A DNA stretch of 64,000 nt from Montifringilla adamsi. Lineage: Eukaryota; Chordata; Aves; Passeriformes; Passeridae. The notes under the pieces were generated by a model, which saw only the letters and a program-made list of their open reading frames with translations, searched no databases and was not told where the DNA came from. How positions within the stretch are numbered: position 1 is the first letter of the stretch; every line of letters begins with the position of its first letter. Position numbers and translations under genes: made by a program. Below are positions 10,258 to 22,740 of the stretch, one piece after another. The stretch is from contig JAGGNK010003336.1 of assembly GCA_017590115.1 (NCBI GenBank), forward strand, positions 682,001 through 746,000, given 5' to 3'.

Positions 10258-13079
10258 AAGCCACAGATCTGAGATCTTCCTCACAGCCCATCATCAGAAA
10301 GGAATGTGTCACTCCTGCTTACTCCTAGGCAGTGCTGGGAAATGAATAGCATTAAACATTCAGCAGCATTATTCTTTTTTTATGTCTGCATAAATTTTTA
10401 ACTGTTGCAGTGTCCAAAATAATTTGTATAAGTTTTAAAGCTGGGGAGTATATTTGATCATATTATGTCTTTGCTAGTCAGGCCAATAAATTTAATTTCA
10501 CAGTACTGATCTTAAGTCTGAATTGGACTATTTTTTAATCAATTTGAAATCAAATTTTAAGTTGGTGCCAGCTTCCTTCACATTACAAGAGGCAAAGTTT
10601 TAGCCTAGTAGGAGGTACCCCAGAAACTCATGCCTGTTGTGTGAAATTCAGGTTTGGCACCATGGAAATGCTCACAGGCAGGACTGTCTGCTTCTCCTGC
10701 CATCACTGGGCATGTGAGATACCCCTGTGTAATACACATACACATTTCTTTAATGTAAAACATAGATCTCATTTAAGTTGCTGTTCTTCTGGAACACAAT
10801 TTCCAGTATGTGTGTACAGTGAGTCCTACTCTTGGTGATTTTTGGTCCCTTGGGCCTACCCTCTGCCCAGCCTTCAATCTCCCCATTTCCACTGGTATTT
10901 CCCCTCCACCAGCCTTGAAAACCTTTCAGACATTTGAGCAATATGTCATATTTTCTCATCTGTTGTGGACAAGGTTCAGGTCATCCCTGCAGCTTGTTCA
11001 CCTGCCAAAATTGCTTCCTCTGACTTGCGGGGGAGGCTCTGCCAGAGTGTAACAGTAATGAAAGGAGATTCAGGGGCTGAAGAGCTCTTCTCTGCCTCGT
11101 CAAATCTCTAAGCAGTTCAAATTTTATTAACCTCTACTGATCTGATGTAGCATTCCAGTGCATTATGGCTGGCAAAGAATGAGGGTGGACCCTCACAAGA
11201 GGTTTTGATCTTAGGGACAGGACTGAGGTAAGAAAAGAGGAACCTGAATTTCTTCTCTGGTCAGGGGGCAAACCAAGGCAAACTGCTGAGTGGATTTAGC
11301 AGCTTTGCTACCAAAATCTCCTTCTAAACGTTTCTGATTGTAGCACCCTCATTTTGATGAGCACTTCACCTTCAGAAGAGCTTTTAGCTCCCAAATGACA
11401 TCTTTTCTTGAAAGCAAACAAGAAACACACAGAGCATGTAAAAACATACTTTATTGGACTAAAGATCTTAGGACTAAAATGGTTTTGCTTTTTTGCTTTT
11501 GGTGAGGACTCCACCTCTAATTTAGGGTGCAAGTTCCTATTTCTGTACAGGATGGAATTTCTGCCAGTCTAATCTTCTTGGGGTCAAAATGTCTATAGGT
11601 ACTTCAGTATTTCAGTTTAAATTCTGGATTTGATCCCCAGTGTGGGAATTCTTCTCTAACCACAGGTATTTCTCTGGAAATCAGTTGTAGTGATAGTATC
11701 ATCTGCTGATTTTTGGCTTCTGAGTTCATCACTTTTCAGAAGTGAAATCATCATTCAGGAAGAATATGCAGCATGGATGTTAGATTAATCACATATTTGT
11801 TGCAAGAAAAAAACATAAGGGAATTTATGCCCTATATTCCAATGAATTAATTATGAAAATTTCTGCACTTGTTCACAGAAGAGGAAATCTTCTATATTAT
11901 GGAATGGAAAATCTTTCATTCAACCATATTGTGGATATAACACTCTCTTCCCATTCTGTACTTGGCCGTCAACAACACCAAAAGTTTTTACATATGTGCA
12001 TTTTTTCAGCTTAGAGAGTAAAAGGAGGGGGCATTTTATGGGTATTTTTTCCAGGAAGAAGAAAATCATCCATGTCCTAACTGAAAGAATAAATAGTTTT
12101 CCTAAATTGTGCACCATATCTTTGGAGAGTAAAGAGATTGAATTTGCAGTCATGTCAGTATAATAATAATTTTGCAAGCTTCCAAATTTATTGTCTTGTT
12201 GATTCTCATATGAATATGGAGCATTTACCTACACTGAACACAGAACAGCTGTCTCAGATCACTGAAAATTTGTTGATTTCTTCAGCTGAAGACTTTAAAT
12301 GTGTTTTCCTCTAGTTGTAACTCAAATGAAAAAATGTTTCATGTTATGTCATCATGTAACTGTGTGGGAGTAGAGGCAAGTACCAGGCAGAAGTACAAAG
12401 AGGTGCTTGTGATAGATAAATGAACACCCTGTGCTGGTGCAACCTTTAAATACAGGAGTCTGCGATTGAAGAATATGAAAGGTGGCAATGAACACTGCTT
12501 TATCTCAGTCACAGTGTTTCGGGCCTTTAAAGTGCCTTTTAGTTCACTTTTCAAAATTGTCATCATTCCAACACTTGTGAATTTCTCTGTCTCCTTTCTA
12601 TTTAAAATCACAGGTGATTGAATGTGCAAAAACAACAAGGCAGCTCTTTCCAGTTCCTTTCTGTGCATCCTGTTGGGGTAGGTCATGATTTGGAAGATGC
12701 AGAAATTGCTGTAGAATTTAAACATTGGCATAAAGTAATGTTTTATATTTATGTTTATTTATATGCACACGTACACCTCTAGATGTGCAAATGCACGCCT
12801 TTACCTCATGCTCTGGTAGCTCTCAGTCCTGTGCCTGTTTTTCTTCCAAAACAAGAAACCTGCCTGCACTCCTCATACCTCAGATCAATTTGGAAGCAGA
12901 AGGAAATTAAAAAAGAGCCAGTAAATCTTAGAGAAGTAAGTGAAAAGTTGTATGTTGGGAACAAAGAGAAAGAGCATCAATTGTAGGCAGTACAGACAGT
13001 TTATCTTTTTTATTCTTCTGTCAGTTTCTTAAATAATGTGTTATCTAAGGGTTAAAAATAGAATAATACTAATATTGTA

Positions 13080-13290
13080 CAGAAATGCTTATTCCAGATC
13101 TCAAATTGCAATTATTGCCTATAGTACATTAATAATTTAGTGCAATTTTTATAAGCCACCTGAGCTGCCTGCTGCACCTTGGATGGCTTCAATACTTGCT
13201 CTAATCCATGTGTGAGTTAGCATTCCGTGAGGAATAGGGAGCCTTCCAATTTATTAACTGAAGTATCTTACATCTTTCCATGCTAGAAAA
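13080..13290. promoter_or_regulatory. Candidate conserved non-coding element
   Basis: Complex AT-rich sequence with CAATTATTG, ATTAATAATTTAG and a GC-balanced middle (CCACCTGAGCTGCCTGCTGC) including an E-box-like CACCTG. No repeat signature. The call is by appearance only. Confidence 0.22.
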
Positions 13291-13775
13291 AATTCTATAT
13301 TGACATATCCAGAGTTTTTATTGAAGTTATATTAGTGCTATCTATCAGGGATATGCTAGAAAATCTATAACTTCCACCAAAATGTTGCCCATGTGAGCAA
13401 TTCAGTTTATGAAGTACAATCTTCCCAGGCTGGCTTAGTGCCTCCTGGTTCATTTTTCAAGCTATGTGATGTTTAATGAATTTGTCAAAATAAAAACTAA
13501 TCCACAATTTCATGTCTATCATCAAATTATTCTTTGCAATATACAGCTAAGGGTATGAAAAAAGACACCTATATGAAGGTCTGCAAATGGAAAACATCTC
13601 AGGTCTGTGCTGTTCTATTTCTTGTTTTGACACTTCTTCGCAGGCTCAGAGATGTTTTACTTTGCTTGCAATTGCACTGGGAGTTTGTCCAGATGAAGCA
13701 ACGACACGGTTTTCATTATGTGCAGCATGTAGATATTTGTCTGCAGTGCACCATCAAACCAGTCAATATATTTGC

Positions 13776-13797
13776 AAAAAAAAAAAAAAAAAAAAAA
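13776..13797 (+). repeat. Poly(A) tract, 22 bases
   Basis: Uninterrupted A run after TTTGC. It could be the tail of an old retrocopy, but no source body upstream was recognised. Confidence 0.95.
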
Positions 13798-14280
13798 GGG
13801 AAGAGTTGAGAGGTCTTTATGACCTTGTTTAAAGCAATCCCAGATCCCATTTTCTAAACTACTAAACAGATTTTCAGACTCATTTGTTTTCTCTTACATA
13901 TTTAGTCAGAACCTTGTGGCAACTAAGAGAGTGACATTTTTAAAACAGCTTGACATGATGTCTGACCTGTTTATACAACTGCATCACTTTCCCAGAGCCT
14001 TCAGTTACTTTGAACAAAGCTAAGAACAGTAAACCTTTAGGAATACTAAAAAGAAAAATGATTTTGCCATGCCCTGCTGTGCAGGCATGAGTAATACATG
14101 CTGTACTGGCTACCAATTTTCATAATCACTGGCATTTGTCAATCATCATAAATCAGTCAGTGCTGTGGCCTCTGGGGGATCTCACAGGTCACTGCAGAGA
14201 GCTCCACGTGTCCCAGCTCTGATGGAGTGAAGTAATGACACAGTGGTGAGAGGACAGCATGAGACCCCTAACTTCTGGAA

Positions 14281-14680
14281 TATGAGTCCTGGGAGGAGCA
14301 GCTGAACGAGCTGGGGCTGTTTAGCCTGGAGAAAAAGGAGGCTCAGGAGCGGCCTTTTTGTTCTCCACAACTCTCTGAAAAGAGGGTGGGGTCAGGTGGG
14401 ATTCAGCCTCTTCTCCAAGGCAGCTAGACATAGTAGAAAAGGAAAATGGCCTCAAGCTGTGCCAGGGGAAATTCAGTTTGGATATTAAGACAATGTTCTT
14501 CATTGAAGGAGTGGTTAAGCATTGGAATGGGGTGCCCAGGAAAGCAGTGAAGTCATCACCCCTGGAGGTGTTCAAGAAACGAGCAGACTTGGCACTTGGT
14601 GATGGTGTTTAGTGAAAGGTGGGGTTTGTTGGTCTTGGAGGTCTCTTCCAACCGTAATTATCTGGTGACTCTGTGATTCC
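14281..14680 (+). mobile_element. CR1 LINE 3' region, older copy
   Basis: Contains GGGGCTGTTTAGCCTGGAG, GGAGGCTCAGGAGCGGCC, ATGGCCTCAAGCTGTGCC, a GTGGTTAAGCATTGGAATGG block and the terminal GGTCTTGGAGGTCTCTTCC, in the normal CR1 order on the plus strand. It is more diverged than the GC-rich copies at 16970 and 29601, so older. The 5' end is truncated near 14281, and the tail ends near GTGACTCTGTGATTC. Confidence 0.93.
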
Positions 14681-15632
14681 CATGCCATCAGATGCCACCC
14701 CTAAACCTGGGGCCAGGGCTGCAGAGCTCTGTTCTCCCTGCAGCTCAGCCTGGGCTGACACTCCCAGCCTTCCTACACGCAAATGTTCAGGCATATTAAG
14801 CCAATAAAGCATATTAAAAACCCACTGGTGGGGCAGTACTGATTACAGAGAGTAAAGAAGCCGAACTACAGCAGAGATTTATTGTGGAGAAAACAGAACC
14901 ATTCCTGTATTTCATCAGGAGAAAAGTCCCTCTTTAGGTGTATTTTTTAAACCCTGTGCTGCCACAGCTGCCGAGCTGAAGTGACGTGGCCTTGAATTTA
15001 CTGCAGAGATGATGTTTTATATCCATTGAGATAAATTTAACTATTAATATCAGCACATGAAAGGAATAATATTTAAATGCATGTAGCCTTTAAAAAACTC
15101 ATGCGTTATACTGGGTGTGCAATAATGCACCAGAGGGAAGGCAGAAGCTTAGGAATGGGTGTGATCATGTTGGATCAGGAGCAGGCAATCCTTTTGCTAT
15201 GGAATCCAGCATCCACTGGTCAGGATAGTGCCATTCCAGGGCTAGTCCCAGGACAGTCACACCACTCCACACCACTCTGGCAGCTTTCCTGCTGTTTTAG
15301 TGCTTCCTCCTTCTTGTTCAGGAGATGATTCCTCTGGGACAGTCTGCAGAACCAATGCCACCATCACTGAATCAAGATATTGCTTCTTGCAAAGAAACAC
15401 AGAGGGCTTCTGAAATAAAACATAAGGCTTTTCTGTAGGTCGTTGATTTAGTTTGGTTTTTTGTATTTTTGGTGGGTCCTTGCGGTTTGTTTCTTTTTTC
15501 CAGTGAAGGCTGAAGTCCCTGTCAGAAAGAAAATTAAGAATCTGAAAAAGGCAGAGAACTCCAAGCGAAACAATGACCACAGGCAGGTGCAACTTTGGGA
15601 ATCCACAGGAAAGGTGGCATTGAAAGCCAATT
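14681..15632. other. Unassigned DNA, no gene seen
   Basis: A frame at 15461-15712 encodes a basic KAEVPVRKKIKNLKK stretch behind a hydrophobic start. It matches nothing I recognise and overlaps antisense frames. No repeat identified. Confidence 0.4.
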
Positions 15633-15747
15633 TGTTGAGGCCTGGGACTGTCTCAGAGGGATTAATTGAGTCTTTCAAAACATTTCTATTGGTCTCAGAT
15701 GATACTATCTGAGTAATGAATCAAGAAGGAGGATTCCTTGAAGGAAT

Positions 15748-15775
15748 GTTAATTAGCATAATTATGCTTATTAAC
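15748..15775. repeat. 28 bp near-perfect AT palindrome
   Basis: The segment around AGCATAATTATGCT reads the same on both strands over 28 bases, with one mismatched pair. It contains paired TAATTA-type homeodomain core sites. Confidence 0.9.
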
Positions 15776-15964
15776 ATAATATGTTCATCACTTAATATGA
15801 ATCTGATTGGCTTACTTGGGATTAAAAGCCTGAAGCTGTAAAATTGAGGATGACCTTTGCTGGGAGCTGGAGGACTTTACTGCTCCAAAGGTTTGGGAAT
15901 GTAGGTCCAGGATCCCATGTTTGCACCAGTACCTCAAATATATTTCTGTTCACAATTACAGTAT

Positions 15965-15980
15965 CACAATTATAATTGTG
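15965..15980. repeat. 16 bp perfect palindrome
   Basis: CACAATTATAATTGTG is its own reverse complement. Confidence 0.95.
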
Positions 15981-15982
15981 AA

Positions 15983-16969
15983 AAAGCAAAGGCTCTCAGA
16001 CTTTTTTTTTTCCTTCACTGCCAGAACATCTAATATTTGCCAGACAGAGACATTCCTGTGAGACAGAACTGTACATAGAAGTGTATTCTGGAAACAGTTA
16101 ATATAGAACCCCTGTGTAACTTGAGTTCATTTATTCTTGATAATAATGGAATGCTAGGTTGGCATCCTAATGTCCTATTTTTCTGCTTAGTTGGAACCTG
16201 TCATGTGCATGTTGACATTAACAGGAAAGCTGAATATGAAACTTGACTTTGCTACCTAGAACATTAAAATTTCAGTAAGTTCAAAAAAGAAAAATGCAAA
16301 CATTTGAGAGGTCATCCTGCTTGTTCATTTTTTTACAGTAAATTGCATGCAGCTCTCATTATATCATTTATCTCTCATAATAGCTTAATTTGGACTCCTT
16401 CCAAATTAAAATGGAGACAAAGTAATTGTTTTGCTTTTTTCAAAAGAGATGCTGAATTTCCTATGAATAAGGCACTAGAGCAATGTCTTGAATACTAAAA
16501 GGAATACACAATATCCTTCTGGTAGCTGTGCTGGCAATTGAGTTAGTGTGTTTCCCTTGCTTGAATGGCTAAAGAAAATAATGGTTTTGTCCCTTCAAAT
16601 GGCACTGTGGAATCCAAGAGTTGATTTCAGCAACACGACTCATACATCACACTATCGTAGTTCACATATGGTCTCATCCTCCAGAAGGGTTTCTTGATGG
16701 CTTCCTGGGTGATAAAACACATCTCAGTACAGCTCATATTGCTTCCATTGCACCCTCCCCGCTGCAGGGGGAGAACGAGTGGGTAAGCCCTGCTCACCCC
16801 TGAACATCCTCTTTTACAGGCAGCATGTGATATTATTGCTGAAAGCAGAGCTTTCAAAGATGATCAGACAACAGTTATTTTTATGGAAGAGTCATTCCAT
16901 GATGTTATTCACATGAGTACTGCCTGTTGTCCCTGACAATGTGAGCTTGACTGAGAGCAGGTTCAGGTC
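15983..16969. other. Unassigned DNA, no gene seen
   Basis: A 10-base T run near 16001-16010, otherwise unique AT-rich sequence. No gene evidence. Confidence 0.5.
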
Positions 16970-17643
16970 ACTCTCATGAGGCTGGGGTGAGACTGGGCCA
17001 GCGCCTAAACACAGCCTGGGGCACAGGGGCTGGAAAGTGCTCAGTGGCAAAGGCCCTGGGGTGCTGGTGACAGGGGCAGGACACAAAGCCAGGAGTGCCA
17101 GAGGCCGGTGGCACCTGGGCTGTGCCAGCCCTGGGGTGGCAGCAGGCCCAGGGCAGGGCCCGTCCCCTGGGCTGGCCCTGCTGAGGGACCTCGAGGGCTG
17201 TGGCCACTTCTGGGCCTGTCATGGCCACCAGAGCCCTGGAGGGGCTGGAGCGTGTCCAGGGCAGGGAATGGAGCTGGGAAGGGGCTGGAGCCCCAGGAGG
17301 GGCTGAGGGAGCTGGGAAGGGGCTCAGCCTGGAGAAAAGGAGGCTCAGGGGAGCCCTTCTGGCTCTGCACAACTCCTGACAGGAGGGGACAGCCGGGGGT
17401 CGGGCTGTGCTCCCAGGAACAGGGACAGGAGCAGAGGGAATGGCCGCAGGCTGGGCCAGGACAGGAATTTCTTCCCTGAAAGGGTGGGTAAACACTGGGG
17501 CTGCCCAGGGAGCTTTGGAGTGCCCATCCCTGTAGGTATTTAAGGAAAGACTGGACATGGCATTCAGTGCTCTAGGCTGGGTGACAAGGTGAGCATTGGT
17601 CTCAGGTTGGACACTTTTCCAAACTAAATGATTCTAGGATTCC
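16970..17643 (+). mobile_element. CR1 LINE, 3' ORF2 edge and 3' UTR, young GC-rich subfamily
   Basis: The plus-strand order is AAGGCCCTGGGGTGCTGGTG, a CTGGAGCGTGTCCAGGGCAG block, CTCAGCCTGGAGAAAAGGAG, GCACAACTCCTGACAGGAGG, ATGGCCGCAGGCTGGGCC, TTGGAGTGCCCATCCCTG, and a terminal AAATGATTCTAGGATTC tail. This is the last part of CR1. Long frames on both strands here (up to 194 codons at 16974-17558 minus) arise from GC-rich composition and are not genes. It is nearly identical over ~150 bp to the copies at 29601-30038 and 56442-56792, which implies recent activity of this subfamily. Confidence 0.94.
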
Positions 17644-18000
17644 CTATCTGATCTCCTGAAGTGTCTCAAAGGGTGGGGAGTGAAAGAGCTTCTGCTTGTG
17701 TTTGAGGGGATGCTGCAAAAATGCTGCTGTTGCCTTTTTCAAGTGGCAGGTGAGGAGGAAATGGCCATAAGTCGTACCAAGGAAGATTTAGATTGTATAC
17801 TAGGAAAAATTCTTCATGGAAGGGTTGTCTAGCTATGGAGCAAGCTGCCAAGGGAGGTGATGGAATCACCATGTTTTCAAAAACATAAGTAGATGTGACA
17901 CTTGAGGACGTGGTTTAGTGGGGAACATAGTCTTGGTGCTGGGTTGATTGTTGGACTTGACCTTCAAGGTCTTCTCCAACCTGAACAATTCTATTCTCTG
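17644..18000 (+). mobile_element. CR1 LINE 3' region, older, abutting the previous copy
   Basis: Contains AAATGGCCATAAGTCGTACC, CTATGGAGCAAGCTGCC, GTGGTTTAGTGGGGAACAT and the terminal CTTGACCTTCAAGGTCTTC block, then ends near ATTCTATTCTCTG. It is more diverged than its upstream neighbour. The younger CR1 seems to have inserted at or next to the truncated 5' end of this older one. Confidence 0.88.
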
Positions 18001-21000
18001 TAAGGAGAGGCCCCAGAATGAGCACCCATCCCCTTCCTGGGGTGCTCACAGGAGGCTGTAACCTGCATGTAGAACTGTGGTCATAAAGCTCAAGGCACTC
18101 TGTGGTCTCCTGCCCTTCAGAAGGTGTTGTTGGTCACTCTTCCAATCTGTGCTCCCTTCCCCCTTTTATGATTGTTTGTAAGACCATAGAATACCATTTC
18201 AGTTTAATAATGATTCTGATTACAACCAGGAAACTCCACTGCTTTTCATGTGCGTATTCCTGGAGTTGTATGGGCACTGAGAGCAGATATTGACCCTACA
18301 CCACTATCAAATGTAAATCGGAGATATCAAGAAGAGCAATTATATTTTTCAAAACCATCCTACAATAATATGAAGCATATACTGAAGAATAACATAATTC
18401 ACTGAATTTTAAAGAGTGAAATGCAAGTGTTTATACTGGAAAATGGCCAAGACACAACTATTATCTGCCAGATATTATTTGAAATATTCTCCTCCATAAC
18501 AAGTGCTGACAGAAGGTCAAAGACACCCTTTAACTCATGCCCTGGAGATAAACACAATTCACGTTGCCTTTAAATATTAACTAGTGGCTGTTCTCAGTTG
18601 TCCTACGAGTTAACTAACAATAGTAATCATTACTATCAAATGCTCTTACAAACCTCTCAAGGCATGGATTTCAAAGAACTCTGTGAAAATCTGGAAGTGC
18701 CTTTTATTTCCCCGTTTTGCAAATAAAGAGAGTGATGTGGCTGGGATTCATGATTTGCCTAAAAGCCCAGGTTGCCATAATGCATTTGTAAGAACAGCAC
18801 TTAGGAGGTTTTGGCACTCAGCCAAAGGATCACTTCACAAAACCACTTTGCTTCCGATACCTGTGCTGAGAGCCATGGAACACTGATTTGGAGATGAATG
18901 GAAAGGGAGAGCAGCATTTCATGTACCAGCAACACTGAGTTTGCAAAACCTCAGATTGCTCTATCAGAGATTTCTCTCCTGACTGCAAACTGACATGAGC
19001 TGTTGCTTATTTGACAAGTAGGGCCATGGTCCCTGTTCTTGGATGGGTGTACACAACAATGCTCTCTGCATGTTTTCCTCTGTGTAATTCTGACTGCTGT
19101 GCCCACTCTTCTTGAAGATTTTTATTTCACTGATAGTAAGCTCTGATGGGGCACTAAAACTTTGAGTCTTAGCTCAAAGTGCTCATTCATGTAGGTATTT
19201 TGCTCCAGCTGTACAAAGTATGAATTGTCCTTTCTTCCTCACTGGCTATCAATCTGGAACAGCCAAATGGCTTAATTCTGAGCCTATACAATTTGAAAAT
19301 TAGTATCATATAATATCCCTAGAGATTGTTGTCATCACCTCTGTGATTTCCATGCACTTTTCTGTGTATTACTCGTTAGACTTCTACAATTCAGGATGCA
19401 GAGTCCAGTTTCCCAGGCTTAATGGCGTCAATAGATACCTAGGAACCACAATCAGGGTAGACACAGGATGCAACACCTCTTTTCCTGCAGTAAACATCTA
19501 AAATATATTAGTTAGTGCACACTAAAAATACCTCTGCCTTCCCATTCACTACAAAGGGAACTCACCCACCCAGCCAGCTGCAGACATTTATACTGTGGAC
19601 TTCTAAATTGTGTGATGTGTACTCCCTCTTGATGACCATATCCTTGTTTCTGTCAGAAATTTTCAGCAATGAAAAGAGTTAATATCACAATGCAAGTAAT
19701 AAATTATAAAACTCTCCACATGAAGTTTTAGGTTGGAAAAAATCTTCCCAGGAAAAGGATGGAAACCTATTTATAACATTAGATGCAAAGACATCAGTGT
19801 GAGTGGTGGAATACACAGCAGTGGTTGGGATAACCTTGAGAGCAACAAGCCCTGCAAGTATTTTGCTTCTAGAGCAAGTGTGGCATCACCAGTCCCATCA
19901 GAAATGTGCCAAAAGTGCCAAAAATAAAAAGACTTTGGGTAGATCACCTTCTATTTAGGTGTAGCATTCACAGCTAAATTCAGGTGATTAAATTCTGTAT
20001 CAGGAGATAAAGGTTTGATGCCTGGGAATGTTTCTCCAACACGCAGGAAACTAAGGCAAGGAAAAGCTTTGAAAATGAGCTGGAGCAGATGAGTGGGGTG
20101 TAATTCTCATCCTGCTTCTCTTCTGTGCTCTTCCTCTCTCCTCTCCTGCTTTTTGAAGATGTAGCTCCAGGGTTTAAGTACTCAATTTTGGACTCAGGAG
20201 CATCAGGGAAATGTTGCAAAAGGGAGATGGGGGAAGGAGGGAGTGGAAGAGAGAAGAAAGCAGCAGATACCTTGGAGACTCTAACCAACAGAATCTAAAA
20301 TATTCTTTTTGAAACTGGACCACTGTGCAGCTGGGAAGTCAAAGGATGTTAAGCTAGTCAGTGGCATGGAGTGTTTCAATCCATTACCATGAATGAAACA
20401 GTCTGAAAAAGACAATATCAGCATTTTTCAATTCTTTGACCAATAAATAGGACAGTAATGCTTTCAGTGGGTTCTTCTACTTCTTCAGGTCTGGCTGCAC
20501 AGTGGCTCCATTCCTCAGGAAGCTCAGTCTCTGCATGCCAGGTGTGCATACACTGCACTCCGTTCATCCAAAAGCACAGGCAGACAGAATCTCTAAGTCA
20601 CAACATTGTTTAGGCAGAGTCAGGTACTCTCTTTCTCACCAGGCAGTATCTACAATGTTTATATACCTCTACGTCCTTATCCAGTACAAATCAGGACACT
20701 TGGATCAATTATATTCCTCCTTCTTAGAGCCTCTGTTTTCTGTGATTAAGTTTTTGGTAAATAGCCTTGATACCAAACACTGTTTCTGTTCTAATTTTAT
20801 TTTGATTTCTGGTATACCAAATATCATAATTAAGGCAAAAGTCTCAGAATTTGGTCCCATTCTGGTTCCCCTGAAACCATGTGTACCAAATATTCATCTT
20901 GGAGGGAAATTGGGATTTTCTTTTTTCCAGTGACAATAGGACTGTGTCCAGATTGGCACATACAACCTTATGTTTCCTGACAGTCTGTTTGCCCTGCAGT

Positions 21001-21649
21001 TTTGACTGCATTTCTTTTCCTGAAAGATGTTGATAAACCATGTCCTTAAAATGAAGTACTTTTAATTAAAAATTTGACAAAAGAAAAAAAATATTTTTCA
21101 TGGCTGAACTACAAATTCATTGTCATCATCTGGCATTTGTCAGAGTTCTCAAGCAAGGTGCATTATCTGTTTGGCTAAATTACAGTGACAGAACAGAGTT
21201 ATGTTACATATTCCATCTTTTCCTACATTTTCTTGCCACTTCCAGGAGCCACAGTTTACCCTGCCAGTCCTCTTTTCTCTTCTTGTCTGGCTCTGGGAAG
21301 AAGCAGAGTTTCAGACAGCTCTGACTATCTCTGACTTCAATCTGAGCTGAAAAAGCAGGGTGATTTCTTCACTTTCCAAAGACCAAGATGAAAACTTTCC
21401 AGTGCTTTTGAGGGTTTGTCTGCCTTTCCAAGAGAATTCTTTGCACATGATGCTCCATTGTTTAGGAAGGAACAACTAGGTTATTTTCTCTGTGTTGTAG
21501 TACTTGGTCTTCTACCTGTCACTCCATCGTGGACATCAAAAATTAATTTTTATCTACTTGCATTCTCTTCTGCAGGAGAATTTCTTTTCCCTGTTTGTTT
21601 TAGCTCTTAAACCTTCTCTGCAAGACTCTAATTTTGTGTGAACCACTTA
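18001..21649. other. Unassigned mostly unique DNA
   Basis: No recognisable gene. A 143-codon plus-strand frame (20502-20933) and a 102-codon minus-strand frame (19980-20288) show no known domain. No repeat family recognised. Confidence 0.5.
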
Positions 21650-22020
21650 TGAAGTGCAATGATATCATTTTTTATTTGTTATGTTTTTAGTTCTACCGCT
21701 GTGAAGGTGCCTCAGACCAGCTGAGCATATTAAATATTTGAGAGTGTATTATAGCTGCAAAGGAACATTTTTATCAATACATTTTATGATGTAATTAAAG
21801 AAATTGAACTGTTGTGTGTAGACAAAGCCCTAACTTTGTAACACTGGGTTTATTTAGGCCTCTGAGCTAGTCCCTTTAGCAAAGGCTTGCTGTGATATAT
21901 ATTGGGAGAGCTGCAGAGGGGAGCAATAAATCAGTGCTCTTATCATGTCCTCCGTCACTACCTGGTCTTTACTGGGAAAATTGATAATCAAAGCAGCAGA
22001 CAGAATTCACTGAATCCCAG
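21650..22020. promoter_or_regulatory. Candidate conserved non-coding element
   Basis: Complex sequence with alternating AT-rich motifs and GC-balanced blocks (GGTGCCTCAGACCAGCTGAG, GATGTAATTAAAGAAATTG, AAATTGATAATCAAAGCAGC). No repeat signature and no open frame. The call is by appearance only. Confidence 0.25.
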
Positions 22021-22257
22021 TCTTTCAGCCATTCACCAAAAAGACAGGCTGCTCTGCTAAAAAATGCTCTGGTTTGGGTGCAACTTTTAACAGTAAAGGA
22101 GTGCTGGTGTCAGAACTGCTTATGCCACTTCCCTGAATGAAATAAGCTGGTTTTGCTCGGCGTGACTGTGTCTACCCCAGGGCTTTCACTGCTACAGGAA
22201 CACTCCTGGCTGACACTGTTCTGAGGAAAACATCTCTATCCAGCTTTAGTCTAACTG

Positions 22258-22292
22258 GGCTCTAAGGAGTAGGAAGGCTCTAAGGAATAGGA
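22258..22292 (+). repeat. 18 bp tandem duplication, two copies
   Basis: GGCTCTAAGGAGTAGGAA is followed by GGCTCTAAGGAATAGGAG, differing at two positions. Confidence 0.85.
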
Positions 22293-22529
22293 GAGCTTCC
22301 ACAGGGAAGTGGGAAAGAAGCAGGGCTGTGCAGGGTCACCAGTGGCACAGCAGCAGGAGTGCCATGCCTGTGATAGCATTTGCCTGCAACACTCTGGCAA
22401 TCTAAACACCCCATTGTGTGGTTTACCACACATTTGTTTAATACAGGTGCCTAAAGCGAGGCACGTTTTGGGTGAGATGCACCTTTAGTAATTGCAGGAG
22501 ATGAGCTTGGCTCTGCATTTACTTATTGA

Positions 22530-22740
22530 TGGCATGTCATAAAATGCAAATGCCTGCCCTGTATCTGGGAGATAGTAATTAATGATAAATGCTAGTAGTT
22601 ATCTATTTCTTAATTGGATAAATATACATTTCAGCAAGGAACCGGTCATATTTTATGATCTAATTACAAGAATGTATAAAAGGATTATTGCATGCAGTGG
22701 TCTATGATAATTGAGAAAGACAAATAAACCCAGGCTTAGC
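22530..22740. promoter_or_regulatory. Candidate conserved non-coding element
   Basis: Carries an octamer-like ATGCAAAT (in AAAATGCAAATGCC), AGTAATTAATGATAAATG, TTCTTAATTGGATAAAT, GATCTAATTACAAG and ATGATAATTGAG within 200 bp. Dense POU and homeodomain-type cores in non-repetitive DNA are typical of developmental enhancers. Conservation is not testable here. Confidence 0.3.

Larger units (their letters stand above)
10258..14280. other. Unassigned mostly unique DNA
   Basis: No coding exon recognised. The 130-codon minus-strand frame at 12339-12731 has no recognisable domain and no convincing initiation or splice context. Contains a candidate regulatory stretch (13080-13290) and a poly(A) run (13776-13797). 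Confidence 0.5.
15633..15982 (+). mobile_element. Possible ERV LTR, boundaries uncertain
   Basis: Begins TGTTGAGGCCTGGGAC and contains, in order, an AT-rich palindromic region, a promoter-like GGGATTAAAAGCCTGAAG, a GC-balanced leader (TTTGCTGGGAGCTGGAGG), and a polyadenylation-like CCTCAAATATATTTCTGTTC. This order is typical of class I ERV LTRs and the text resembles one I associate with songbirds. No matching terminal inverted repeat or target duplication was found, and it could be unique DNA. Confidence 0.4.

Noticed and set aside
12339..12731. 130-codon minus-strand frame
   Set aside because: No domain, no splice or promoter context, ordinary composition; treated as chance.
16974..17558. 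194-codon minus-strand open frame
   Set aside because: Lies wholly antisense to a CR1 LINE copy; open only because of GC-rich composition.
20502..20933. 143-codon plus-strand frame
   Set aside because: No recognisable domain or supporting signals; hydrophobic and AT-driven.
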